Below the pieces are notes generated by a model. The model was not told where the DNA came from. It searched no databases and worked only from the letters and a program-made list of their open reading frames with translations. A stretch of 42,066 bases of DNA from Undibacterium umbellatum. GTDB lineage: Bacteria; Pseudomonadota; Gammaproteobacteria; Burkholderiales; Burkholderiaceae_D. Of the stretch, positions 1 through 7,221 are shown in pieces. The stretch covers positions 1 through 42,066 of the forward strand of contig NZ_JACOFX010000028.1 in NCBI RefSeq assembly GCF_014284125.1, given 5' to 3'. The position numbers and the translations under genes are program-made. Every line of letters begins with the position of its first letter. The first letter of the stretch is position 1.

Positions 1-67
1 CTTGTGCCAACACAAGTTTCACTGCTTCTTCCCGCAATTCCGGTGTATATCTCTTTTTCTGTTTCAT
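1..67 (-). CDS. IS3-family transposase OrfA, N-terminal fragment cut by the window edge
   Basis: Reading leftward from ATG at 67, the frame encodes MKQKKRYTPELREEAVKLV and continues off the window. This is the familiar start of the helix-turn-helix DNA-binding subunit (InsE/OrfA) of IS3-family transposases, which normally needs OrfB through a programmed frameshift for activity. An AGGAG ribosome site lies about 5 bases upstream of the ATG. Only about 22 codons are visible, so whether the element is intact cannot be judged. Confidence 0.7.
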   Translation of the reverse strand, partial: MKQKKRYTPELREEAVKLVLAQ

Positions 68-127
68 TATTTCTCCTGATCGTTTATTTTAACAAACAGG
101 AATGTCCTAAAAAATCAGGATACCTCA
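1..127 (-). mobile_element. 5' end of an IS3-family insertion sequence (partial)
   Basis: The reverse strand reads from a terminal-looking sequence (CCTGATTTTTTAGGACA, around 101-119) through a short leader into the first codons of an IS3-type OrfA. That arrangement, terminal repeat then leader, ribosome site and OrfA, is typical of the IS150/IS3 group. The outer boundary near 120-127 is an estimate, because the other end lies outside the window and no target duplication can be checked. The transposase reads out of the window, away from the SMI1/KNR4-like gene. Confidence 0.6.
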
Positions 128-182
128 GCTCGACTGCTTGAATAGCGTGGACCAAGGTGTGTCCGCGCACTTGCGCTGCCCC

Positions 183-608
183 TTACTCATGCCATAGACG
201 TACAAATTGACTAAAACTAGGTGCAATCAAGCTGAGTTGATGAGTAGCAGGATCAAGTATTTCAACTGTCGGCGGACTACTATTAAAATTCAGACAGATC
301 AAATAGTCTCCAGCATCTCGCGCTATTGGAATATATCTATCAGGAAGATTGCTTACTCCTTGAGGACGTGCATACCACATAATGGTAGGCGGTCTTAGCT
401 CATCGCTAAATTCAAAGAACTCACTGATGCATGTCCCTGAATCTTCATACTCGAACGAAGATATCTCGGGACTGGCGCCATCAGCATATTTCATGAGGTC
501 GATATAAGAGTCAGGAAATACAAGGTCTAGCTGCTTCTGTATCGAAGAAACCATCCGTGCATCCACAGATGATTTTTTTTCTATTCCAAATGAACTCCAG
601 TCAAACAT
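183..608 (-). CDS. SMI1/KNR4-like (SUKH superfamily) protein
   Basis: A 141-residue soluble protein without signal peptide. The N-terminal part has the SUKH-type helix (FPDSYIDLMKYADGA, near residues 33-47) and the centre has the strand pattern YIPIARDAGDYLICLNF (near 92-108), which matches the lipfg-D-gg-D-yicld core of SMI1/KNR4 proteins. In bacteria this fold is common among immunity proteins of polymorphic toxin systems, but stand-alone copies also occur. Here no toxin gene is visible: the upstream side holds only a possible gene remnant (655-786) and the downstream side an IS3 element. It may be an orphan immunity gene left after rearrangement; that role is inference, the fold assignment is fairly safe. 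Confidence 0.7.
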   Translation of the reverse strand: MFDWSSFGIEKKSSVDARMVSSIQKQLDLVFPDSYIDLMKYADGASPEISSFEYEDSGTCISEFFEFSDELRPPTIMWYARPQGVSNLPDRYIPIARDAGDYLICLNFNSSPPTVEILDPATHQLSLIAPSFSQFVRLWHE

Positions 609-931
609 CGAACATAACTCCTTGAATTTTCCTAGCGATTAATGCAACGCATAGGGTCGATTGACAGTGCGCAAAGCCTGGAAATACATCAATGTCGACC
701 CCGCCTCTCGCATAGCACTTTGCCTTAAGGGAATGCAGGCAAAGCCGGACAAGCTGACAATTGCCTTCGATTTGAATTCTCCTTGAAGCAAGCCCCCCGA
801 TGAAAGTGTAATTAATACAATTAAATTACATTTATGATAATATATCATGTCAATGTTCTATTTTTGACGCAATCTGGAAAGTCTATATTTTGTCGATAAT
901 GTCAATTTATTACCCAAAAAAAGGAAATGCG
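609..931. other. intergenic region with a possible gene remnant
   Basis: Upstream regions of the divergent genes at 183-608 (minus) and 932-1861 (plus). On the plus strand, 655-786 is open for 43 codons between two stops with no ATG start. It reads like normal coding sequence (VRKAWKYINVDPASRIALCL, then a basic stretch, then stop), which suggests the C-terminal tail of a decayed gene; I do not recognise the family. The AT-rich part at 800-900 probably holds the promoter of the gene at 932. Confidence 0.3.
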
Positions 932-1861
932 ATGACTTCAACAGCAAATCAACTCGAAACGAGATCTGGAATGAAGTTTCACAAAAAAGGCCGCAAGATC
1001 TATTTTAGCTCAGCACTGATAGCACTTTGCGCCAACCTGTTCTTTCTGCCGCAGGCGCATGCTGATCAAACAATATCGGCAATGGCTGGGCCCTGGCCTA
1101 TCACAATCAGAACATGCTCTCACGATGCGGGCGCCGTTTGCTCTCTAACGTGGAGAGGAAAAGAGTTTATCAACGATTATGACCATGGCCGACAACTACA
1201 ATCTGCTTCGTCGTTTGACAACTTGGGTGAAAGTTTTAATCCAACTGAAGCGGGAGCAGCGGTACCGTACAACGGCGTCAATCCTAGTCCGAGCAGCAGT
1301 ATCCTGCAAGGGGAGTGGGCAACCAGTAATGTCCTGGCCACACAAACAAAAATGGCATTCTGGTATCCGGTAGGTGGTAACCAGGTGTCAAATCACATCC
1401 TCAACAAAAGAATCACCATCGGCCTGCCCAATATGCCGCATGTGATTGAGTATCTGACGCAATTTACCATCCCTAGTAATGAATCCCATTCTTTCGGCGT
1501 ATTTGAGGCTCTGACAGGGTATATGCCACCAGAGTTTTCCAAGTTTTATACATTTGACGTCAGAAACAATGCCGTCATGGAGGCCCCATTAAGTGACGGG
1601 CCTGGTGAGCAAAATCTGCCTGTCATTTTTTCTACGCCAGACGGTGGATGGGCAATGGGGATTTATTCGCCAGAAGCGCCACAAGCCACATTCGCAGGCT
1701 TAGGCTATGGTCGGTTCAGATTTCCAGATACGGTGAAATGGAATAATGTATTTCGCATTTACAATCCGTCTGGCACCTATCACTTCAGGTCTTACGTCAT
1801 CGTTGGATCATTGGAAAACGTCAAGGTTTCAATGAAACAATTATATAACTATGTGCATTGA
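932..1861 (+). CDS. exported protein of unknown function
   Basis: I do not recognise a named family. The ATG at 932 follows an AAGGAA ribosome site (921-926) and is preferred to the TTG at 890. An in-frame ATG at 971 would begin directly at a signal peptide: basic KFHKKGRK, a hydrophobic core, then cleavage near PQAHA-DQ. The mature part (about 265 residues) is rich in beta-strand-like aromatic and glycine segments and contains EFINDYDHGRQLQSA, a motif style that reminds me of secreted proteins with a galactose-mutarotase-like beta-sandwich; that link is only an impression. Two cysteines close together near the mature N-terminus could form a disulfide. It stands alone, with a strong hairpin at 1912-1949 downstream. 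Confidence 0.55.
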   Translation: MTSTANQLETRSGMKFHKKGRKIYFSSALIALCANLFFLPQAHADQTISAMAGPWPITIRTCSHDAGAVCSLTWRGKEFINDYDHGRQLQSASSFDNLGESFNPTEAGAAVPYNGVNPSPSSSILQGEWATSNVLATQTKMAFWYPVGGNQVSNHILNKRITIGLPNMPHVIEYLTQFTIPSNESHSFGVFEALTGYMPPEFSKFYTFDVRNNAVMEAPLSDGPGEQNLPVIFSTPDGGWAMGIYSPEAPQATFAGLGYGRFRFPDTVKWNNVFRIYNPSGTYHFRSYVIVGSLENVKVSMKQLYNYVH

Positions 1862-1911
1862 TAAATTGCCCGCGCACTCCTCCTCTTGATCCAGCCGTTG
1901 CGTCATTACGT

Positions 1912-1949
1912 CATTGAGCAGCGCGTTTTAAAATACGCGCTGCTCAATG
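1912..1949. terminator. strong hairpin between convergent genes
   Basis: A 15-bp perfect stem (1912-1926 with 1935-1949; arm CATTGAGCAGCGCGT) around an 8-base loop. It lies between the convergent genes ending at 1861 (plus) and 2054 (minus). There is no clear T-tract on either side, so it may be a bidirectional terminator or a transcript-stabilising hairpin. Confidence 0.5.
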
Positions 1950-2053
1950 GTGATTGACAAGAGTGCGATTGGCATGCGTGCGATTACGCCATACTATTCG
2001 CTCCTACGGACCTGCACTTTGCATTAACGGAATGTGGGTAATTTAGGCCGGCC

Positions 2054-2824
2054 TTATATACCAAATATCTTTCGCTCACACTGCCGTTTTTCTTCCTCTA
2101 CTTTTAATTTTTCACAGCTGCGAAGACGTGGTTTTAATTCTGCCAGTTCGGCATATTTTTCGTTTCTCTCTAATGCCATACATTTCTTTAAGTTGTGCAC
2201 ATAAATATAAGAGGTATTGACATCAGGATTTTCAAAAACTTCGGTCGTTATTTTTGGCATGACACGCAAAGTCAAAGGGTCATTCTGCAATCCATCTTTG
2301 ACGAGAACGGTGACATTTTCCAGTGACATGCCCTTGTTTCTGGCAACGGCAATATTGGATGCAGACTGTGCGACATTTTCGCAGAGAGGCACTCGCTTCA
2401 ATGGATCCCATGCAGACCGTGGGTTTCTTTCGAGGTAGTTGGCAATATAGCGCGTATCTGCATTTTGGCCTTTGTAATGCGAACAGGCATCGACAATTGC
2501 AGCTTGAGTTGCGCCACGCTTGATGGTCTGATCTGCATAAATAAGCTCATAGATTTTGCCAACAACCGTGATGTATTCAGACAGCAAGTTTGCTGGAATT
2601 TTAAGATGACGATTCATTGATGCTTTGACCATGTTGAATGCAATCTCCTTCGGCATTGCAGAATCACGTCCGTCTACTGCGAAGTCTGCATACATATCCA
2701 GGTTTGAACAAACCTTCAAGGTTTCTTCATTGACAGGAGGTTGAATGCTATGGTCTGCTGCCTTTACTGAAAAGCAAAATCCCATGCTCAGGATGAAAAA
2801 GAGGGTCAATATTTTATTTTGCAT
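2054..2824 (-). CDS. exported protein of unknown function
   Basis: A 256-residue protein starting at ATG 2824, which begins directly at a signal peptide (MQNKILTLFFILSMGFCFS, cleavage near VKA-AD). A longer reading from TTG at 2854 would add ten residues ahead of the signal and is less likely. The mature protein is mainly helical and polar with six cysteines spread along it, including a C-terminal cluster in a charged Lys/Glu-rich tail (RSCEKLKVEEEKRQCERK). Several paired cysteines would fit a periplasmic or secreted protein. I do not recognise the family and no neighbour suggests a role. Confidence 0.5.
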   Translation of the reverse strand: MQNKILTLFFILSMGFCFSVKAADHSIQPPVNEETLKVCSNLDMYADFAVDGRDSAMPKEIAFNMVKASMNRHLKIPANLLSEYITVVGKIYELIYADQTIKRGATQAAIVDACSHYKGQNADTRYIANYLERNPRSAWDPLKRVPLCENVAQSASNIAVARNKGMSLENVTVLVKDGLQNDPLTLRVMPKITTEVFENPDVNTSYIYVHNLKKCMALERNEKYAELAELKPRLRSCEKLKVEEEKRQCERKIFGI

Positions 2825-3125
2825 TATTTGAATACCAGGTTCAGAAAGAGACAAGAAGGTGCAAGAGCCAAGTAGGGGCAGGCTTTACATTATAACAATT
2901 CCAAGCTGAGGAAATGCATTTTTTCAATTGTCACTATCGGCTCACTGTCGAAGATAGCGCCGAAGAAAACGCTGGAATTTAGTCATTGCAAATCAATGAC
3001 TTTAAATGTTTTCTCAAAAAACCTGACCGAATCTTTCGCTTAATCCAGCGAGCAAAGTAAATGATCGCTGGATTAAGCCTGCAATGAGTATGTACAGCCT
3101 CAGCAATGATGATACGTCTCGTGCC
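2825..3125. other. intergenic region with a hairpin, no gene seen
   Basis: It lies between two minus-strand genes, so it holds the 3' end region of the SGNH hydrolase gene (including the hairpin at 3038-3078) and the promoter of the gene at 2054-2824. No open frame with coding character was seen. Confidence 0.4.
3038..3078 (-). terminator. 14-bp hairpin downstream of the SGNH hydrolase gene
   Basis: Perfect inverted repeat GCTTAATCCAGCGA (3038-3051) and its complement (3065-3078) with a 13-base loop, about 50 bases past the minus-strand stop at 3126. On the minus strand a run of six T follows only after about 17 bases, so it is not a classical intrinsic terminator but lies where one is expected. 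Confidence 0.45.
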
Positions 3126-3977
3126 TCAGGCAATTTCGCTGTCAATCAGCTTACTCCAATAAGCAGCTAATTTTTTATACCCTGTCAGATTAGGATGAAT
3201 CTCATTTTCCCAATCATTGGATTCGCCTTTACTGCCAGGTTCAGCAGGTGTCAGTAAATTTTTGGTATCAACGGCAACCACACGGTTGCCAGGTATTTTG
3301 GCAAGCTCTTCAATGACACTGAACATTTCATTGATTAAGAGTTTTTTGATGCTCCCCCATAACTCAGGAGGGATCTTATGTTTTTTTAGCGATACGGCCA
3401 ACCAGCCATTTGGTGCAACAATTGGTATGCCAGCCATTCGGGGAGTGGCGTAAGCATATGAGTGCGCCAGGATAGGTATGCCTGCATAATTTTTGTTTCT
3501 GGTTTCAATCAGCTTTTGATAGTGACCAAGCATGCGAAACTTGAATACTTCCAGCCCTTGTGGACATATATAGGCCTCTGGCAATTGTCTTTGTGGAGCA
3601 GGCACTTCTGATGTATTGAGTAATATCCTGTGCGACCTGTCCAGTTTTTGATCGGCAGCGGCCAATGCGATCAAATCATTGCCACCACCAGACACTAGGA
3701 TGCCGCGATAGGGAATTCCATTTTTCAAGAGCAATTCCCTGAACAGTGCCCGGTTCTGCAATTCATTGACCATGTTCTTTAATTCTTGTCCCGAACGGGC
3801 AAATCCGACTATTGTGTATTCTTTTTTCAAATCCAGTTGATACAGGATATTGCTCGTGTCCCAAGGCGGAAGTGACCCCACATCAAACCAGGAATCTCCA
3901 ATTGCCAGCAGTGGCAATCCTGAGATTTTTTCAGCTTCAATTTCTTTGGTAATCGAGTAAATGAGATGTGGACGCAT
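3126..3977 (-). CDS. SGNH/GDSL-type hydrolase
   Basis: A 283-residue esterase-like protein. The start at ATG 3977 has an AAGGGAA ribosome site just upstream; a longer frame to 4058 lacks support. Three SGNH blocks are visible: block I LLAIGDSWFDVG with nucleophile Ser29, block III VSGGGNDL near residues 95-102 with the oxyanion Gly and Asn, and block V NEIHPNLTGY with the catalytic His near 261. The position before the His usually held by Asp (DxxH) is partly altered (WENEIH), so the acid may be Asp or Glu nearby. No signal peptide is evident, which suggests a cytoplasmic esterase or lipase of unknown substrate. It stands alone. Confidence 0.75.
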   Translation of the reverse strand: MRPHLIYSITKEIEAEKISGLPLLAIGDSWFDVGSLPPWDTSNILYQLDLKKEYTIVGFARSGQELKNMVNELQNRALFRELLLKNGIPYRGILVSGGGNDLIALAAADQKLDRSHRILLNTSEVPAPQRQLPEAYICPQGLEVFKFRMLGHYQKLIETRNKNYAGIPILAHSYAYATPRMAGIPIVAPNGWLAVSLKKHKIPPELWGSIKKLLINEMFSVIEELAKIPGNRVVAVDTKNLLTPAEPGSKGESNDWENEIHPNLTGYKKLAAYWSKLIDSEIA

Positions 3978-4467
3978 GAAATTTTCCCTTAATAAATTCG
4001 TCGAATCAGATTGAGGTGTAATGCATTGAATTGATTGGAACTTGACGTGACCATGCATAGCTACTGATCAGTGACAACTTCCCTTGCAGAAATTTCCCGC
4101 TATTGACGCTTGGCGCGGCATTAACTTTTCCGTTGCTATAGCATCCTTTGCCCACCTATCCCGCACTTGCGCCTGATGATTGCAACTTGATTCCAAACTG
4201 CGTGAGACAGTTGAAATACTACATTGTTATTTACTTAAATAATTATAAGTTCAACTAGTTTTTTTTATAATCATCTACCATTGCAACAATGTGCTTGTTA
4301 TTCATGCCGGGCAGAAATTCTTTACCTTATCTGGGGATACAGGACAGCTTCTACTCCAACGATTTTCCTTATGCAATCTGGGAAAAAAACTTTGGGATTG
4401 CATCCTTAGATTGCAACAATGGGAATGATGTGGATAACGGCAAGATAACATTAAGTTAAGACTGGAT

Positions 4468-4496
4468 TTGCAGAAACCCCCGTAATATGCTTTAAT
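4468..4496 (+). promoter_or_regulatory. candidate sigma-70 promoter of the ZIP gene
   Basis: TTGCAG (4468-4473), a 17-base spacer, then TTTAAT (4491-4496). The -10 matches consensus at five of six positions and the -35 at three. The -10 is overlapped by the left arm of the palindrome at 4494-4516, which is a natural place for a repressor. Confidence 0.35.
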
Positions 4497-4516
4497 TTGC
4501 AACCTGGTTGCAAATT
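4494..4516. promoter_or_regulatory. perfect 23-base palindrome, candidate operator of the ZIP gene
   Basis: AATTTGCAACC, a central T, then the exact complement: 11 + 1 + 11 bases. It overlaps the candidate -10 box and lies just before the GAGG ribosome site (4520-4523) of the ZIP transporter. The size suits a dimeric helix-turn-helix regulator. Metal-dependent control would fit the target gene, but the sequence does not match a Zur or Fur box that I know. Confidence 0.5.
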
Positions 4517-4529
4517 CCTGAGGTTTAAA

Positions 4530-5303
4530 ATTCACTCCACGCTGTTATCCATACTGTTTGCTACCACGATTGCTGGTGTCTTGAGCATCACTGCGGCTGC
4601 CATTTTTTCGTTTTCGTTGCTCTCCAAAGTGGTAGAGCGCATGGTGAGCTTGTCGGTGGGCATCATGTTGTCCACTTCTTTGCTGCATGCCTTGCCAGAG
4701 GCTTTTGAATCAGGGGCTGACGCGCGCACGCTGTTTGCCTGCCTGCTGGGTGGCTTGCTGGCTTTCTTTTTGCTGGAAAAATTCGCCATCCTGCGCCACT
4801 CGCATCACCATGAGGGGGATGGTCACGAACATGAACATGGTCATGATGCGCATGAGGCGGGCAAGGCTGGCTGGATGATACTGGTGGGCGATGGCCTGCA
4901 TAATTTCACTGATGGCATATTGATCGCAGCGGCGTTTTTGGCCAACCCCAAACTGGGCCTGGTGACTGGCCTGGCCATCATCGCTCATGAAATCCCGCAA
5001 GAAATAGGTGATTTCATTGTCTTGCTGAATGCCGGTTTTAGCCGCATGCGTGCTTATATGTACAACCTGATCTGCAGCATGATGGGTGTGGTCGGTGGCG
5101 TGATTGGCTATTACACTCTGGAAAGTGCCAGCGGCATGATCCCGTATGTGCTGGTGTTTGCGTCTTCCGGGTTTATCTATATTGCGGTCAGCGATTTGAT
5201 GCCGCAGATGCAGAGACGGGCGACGTTGAAAGAAACGATACCGCAGATTATTCTGGTGTCACTGGGGGTGGTGCTGGTGTTGTTTGTCACCAGGCATCAT
5301 TAG
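4530..5303 (+). CDS. ZIP-family divalent metal transporter
   Basis: Imports zinc or related divalent metals across the inner membrane. About eight membrane segments are visible, with a cytoplasmic-type His-rich loop (HSHHHEGDGHEHEHGHDAHE) between TM3 and TM4. TM4 carries HNFTDG and TM5 carries AHEIPQEIGDF, the metal-binding signatures of the GufA/ZupT-like branch. There is no ATG before the second membrane segment. The most convincing start is ATT at 4530, giving (M)HSTLLSILFATTIAG, 6 bases after GAGG; TTG at 4497 lies inside the palindrome and has no ribosome site. ATT starts are rare (infC, pcnB), so poor translation may be part of the control. Family certain, start moderate. Confidence 0.85.
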   Translation: MHSTLLSILFATTIAGVLSITAAAIFSFSLLSKVVERMVSLSVGIMLSTSLLHALPEAFESGADARTLFACLLGGLLAFFLLEKFAILRHSHHHEGDGHEHEHGHDAHEAGKAGWMILVGDGLHNFTDGILIAAAFLANPKLGLVTGLAIIAHEIPQEIGDFIVLLNAGFSRMRAYMYNLICSMMGVVGGVIGYYTLESASGMIPYVLVFASSGFIYIAVSDLMPQMQRRATLKETIPQIILVSLGVVLVLFVTRHH

Positions 5304-5326
5304 TCATTTTAGAATTTGCTTGTACT

Positions 5327-5353
5327 CGTTGGTTGGGCCGGGCCCAACCAACG
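5327..5353. terminator. GC-rich palindromic hairpin between convergent genes
   Basis: CGTTGGTTGGGCC (5327-5339), one central base, then its exact complement (5341-5353). It sits 24 bases after the ZIP stop and 24 bases before the stop of the convergent sulfurtransferase gene, as expected for a bidirectional terminator, although no T-tract follows. Confidence 0.6.
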
Positions 5354-5376
5354 AAATGCAATCCCCGTCCGTTAAT

Positions 5377-6222
5377 TCAACGCTCCACCGGCCTGGATGC
5401 ATCTGCACACCACTCACTCCACGATCCTGGATACAAAGCCGCTCCGTGCAGGCCGGCTACTTCCAGCGCCAGCAGGTTATGGCAGGCGGTAACGCCTGAG
5501 CCGCATTGCATGATGGCATGACTGGAGTCGCCCACTACAGCAGACCACTCTTGCAGTAACTGATCGGCAGCTTTGAAACGGCCATCGGCTTGCAGGTTGT
5601 CTTTGAAGAAGCGGTTTTTAGCTCCGGGGATATGGCCGCCGACTGGATCGATGGTTTCATTCTCGCCACGGAAGCGGTCAGCAGCGCGGGCATCCACCAG
5701 GGGTTTGGCAGCACTGCTGATATTGCCCAACACCTGGATGACATCAACTGTGTGCACCAGTGAATCACGCTCTGCAAAGCCGCCATTGCGTGCAGCGGGC
5801 ACTTCTGTGGTCACCTGCTGCTCTGCTGCCAGCCAGGCTGGCAAGCCGCCATCAAGCACTGCCACGGCCCTGTGGCCCACCCAGCGCAACATCCACCAGA
5901 GGCGTGCGGCAAACATGCCGCCATGAGCATCGTAGACGATGACCTGGCTATCGTTATTGACACCCAGGGCTTGCAGGGTGGCGATGAAGTCGGCTTTTTC
6001 AGGCAGGGGATGGCGGCCACGGAAGACGCCATCTGGCCCGACTTTGGCAGCCGACAGGCGCTGGTCCAGATGGACGAATTGCGCACCAGGGATATGGCCC
6101 AGGTCATAGGCTGCCTGGCCGACATTGGCATCCATCAAGTCATGACGACAATCCAGCACGACCCAGTTCTGGTCGTTGATATGTGTGGCCAACTCTGTTG
6201 CACTGATCAATGTTGTATACAT
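5377..6222 (-). CDS. sseA: 3-mercaptopyruvate/thiosulfate sulfurtransferase (tandem rhodanese)
   Basis: Transfers sulfur from 3-mercaptopyruvate (or thiosulfate) to acceptors such as cyanide or thiols. The 281 residues form two rhodanese domains: an inactive N-terminal one (about 1-130, WVVLDCRHDL ... GHIPGAQF) and a catalytic C-terminal one (about 160-278, LVDARAADRFRGE ... GHIPGAKN). The active loop CGSGVTA starts at Cys240; CGSGVT is the loop of mercaptopyruvate sulfurtransferases, whereas classical rhodaneses have CRxG[VT]T-type loops. No signal peptide, so cytoplasmic. It lies 24 bases downstream of the DMT transporter gene on the same strand and may be cotranscribed with it. Confidence 0.88.
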   Translation of the reverse strand: MYTTLISATELATHINDQNWVVLDCRHDLMDANVGQAAYDLGHIPGAQFVHLDQRLSAAKVGPDGVFRGRHPLPEKADFIATLQALGVNNDSQVIVYDAHGGMFAARLWWMLRWVGHRAVAVLDGGLPAWLAAEQQVTTEVPAARNGGFAERDSLVHTVDVIQVLGNISSAAKPLVDARAADRFRGENETIDPVGGHIPGAKNRFFKDNLQADGRFKAADQLLQEWSAVVGDSSHAIMQCGSGVTACHNLLALEVAGLHGAALYPGSWSEWCADASRPVER

Positions 6223-6246
6223 CCTGGTCTCCTGAAAAAATGGTGA

Positions 6247-7167
6247 TTATTCTGAACTGATGGCATCGCCGGGTATAGGTTTGCGATTGGCTTTGGCATT
6301 ATAGAAGGTTGCAAGCAGGCCGCTACATAAAATCACGGCTATACCTAGCCAGCTTAACCAGGCCAGGCTTTCTTTCCAGATCAGCACATCCCAGACACTG
6401 GAAAACACAATACCCACATATTGCAGGTTGGCTGTGACCAGGGTATTACCCAATCGATAAGCGCGCGTCATCGCCATTTGGGCGACAGCAGCCGTCACGC
6501 CTATTGCCAGCAAGAGCATGATGCCCCGGCTATCGAGGTGATGCCAGGTAACATCACCCGCACTTGCGTAGACTGATTTACCGATCAGGGCACCCAGCAA
6601 ACCAGCTACCGCGCAGGTCAGGGAAAAATAAAACACTACGCGGTATTCAGGCTCGCCCAGCAAACCCATTTGCCTGACTTGCATATACGCCCAGGCTGCC
6701 AGCATGCCGGAGACCAGGGCAATAACGCCGCCCATGATCTGGTCAGCATGTATGCTGGGCCGTAGCAGCAGGACTACGCCGACAAAACCCATGAGGATGG
6801 CAGCGACAGGTTGCCATGCAAGGCCACGCTGCTTGCTCCACCATGCACTGATCAGCAAGATGGCGGCGATCCAGATGGGGGACATATAGTTCAGTGTCAC
6901 CGCCATCGCCAAGGGTAATTTGCCGATGGCATAAAACCATAGCCACAAGGCCAGCACACCTACCGCACCACGTACCAGATGATGGTAAGGCATGCGAGTT
7001 TTTAAAGTACCGCCCTGTAACTTGACCAGCAAGGCGATCATCAGCATGCCGATGGCACCGCGATAGGCAACGATTTCTGAAGTTGAATAATCTGCCGATG
7101 CCAGCTTGACGCAGACACCCATGATGGAAAACAGAAAGCTGGCAACCAGCATCCATAAAGACTGCAT
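6247..7167 (-). CDS. EamA/DMT-superfamily membrane transporter
   Basis: A 306-residue inner-membrane protein with about ten hydrophobic segments in two EamA repeats (residues about 1-130 and 140-285). The short loops and SPIWIAAILL / QYVGIVFSSVWDVLIWKE patterns are typical of drug/metabolite exporters of the RhaT/YdcZ type. The start at ATG 7167 begins with MQSLWMLVASFLFSIMGVCV, the usual first membrane segment, and has GGAG about ten bases upstream; the longer frame to 7215 would run through the terminator hairpin at 7189-7210. The substrate cannot be told from sequence; amino-acid or metabolite efflux is usual for the family. Confidence 0.82.
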   Translation of the reverse strand: MQSLWMLVASFLFSIMGVCVKLASADYSTSEIVAYRGAIGMLMIALLVKLQGGTLKTRMPYHHLVRGAVGVLALWLWFYAIGKLPLAMAVTLNYMSPIWIAAILLISAWWSKQRGLAWQPVAAILMGFVGVVLLLRPSIHADQIMGGVIALVSGMLAAWAYMQVRQMGLLGEPEYRVVFYFSLTCAVAGLLGALIGKSVYASAGDVTWHHLDSRGIMLLLAIGVTAAVAQMAMTRAYRLGNTLVTANLQYVGIVFSSVWDVLIWKESLAWLSWLGIAVILCSGLLATFYNAKANRKPIPGDAISSE

Positions 7168-7188
7168 AACAACTGAACTCCAAAAGAT

Positions 7189-7210
7189 AAGGGAGGCACA
7201 AGCCTCCCTT
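7189..7210 (-). terminator. intrinsic terminator of the Rieske oxygenase gene
   Basis: AAGGGAGGC (7189-7197), loop of four, GCCTCCCTT (7202-7210). On the minus strand it follows the stop at 7222 by 11 bases and runs into ATCTTTT. It separates the oxygenase transcript from the DMT transporter gene. Confidence 0.75.
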
Positions 7211-7221
7211 AACATCTTACA

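Larger units (their letters stand above)
3978..4529 (+). promoter_or_regulatory. 552-bp intergenic region upstream of the ZIP transporter, with repeated TTGCAAC words
   Basis: No credible gene. The word TTGCAAC occurs at 4180-4186, 4281-4287, 4411-4417 and 4497-4503, and inverted at 4507-4513. Two of them extend to the identical TTGCAACAATG (4281 and 4411). The last two form the perfect palindrome annotated separately. By my rough estimate, five 7-base matches over about 340 bp far exceeds chance, so this may be a set of regulator sites serving the ZIP gene and perhaps the divergent SGNH gene. Confidence 0.4.

Noticed and set aside
639..848. Minus-strand open frame of 69 codons
   Set aside because: Composition unlike a protein; the plus-strand stretch 655-786 reads better as a gene remnant.
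4302..4535. Minus-strand open frame of 77 codons in the ZIP upstream region
   Set aside because: No ribosome site or family features, and it overlaps the palindrome and promoter region.
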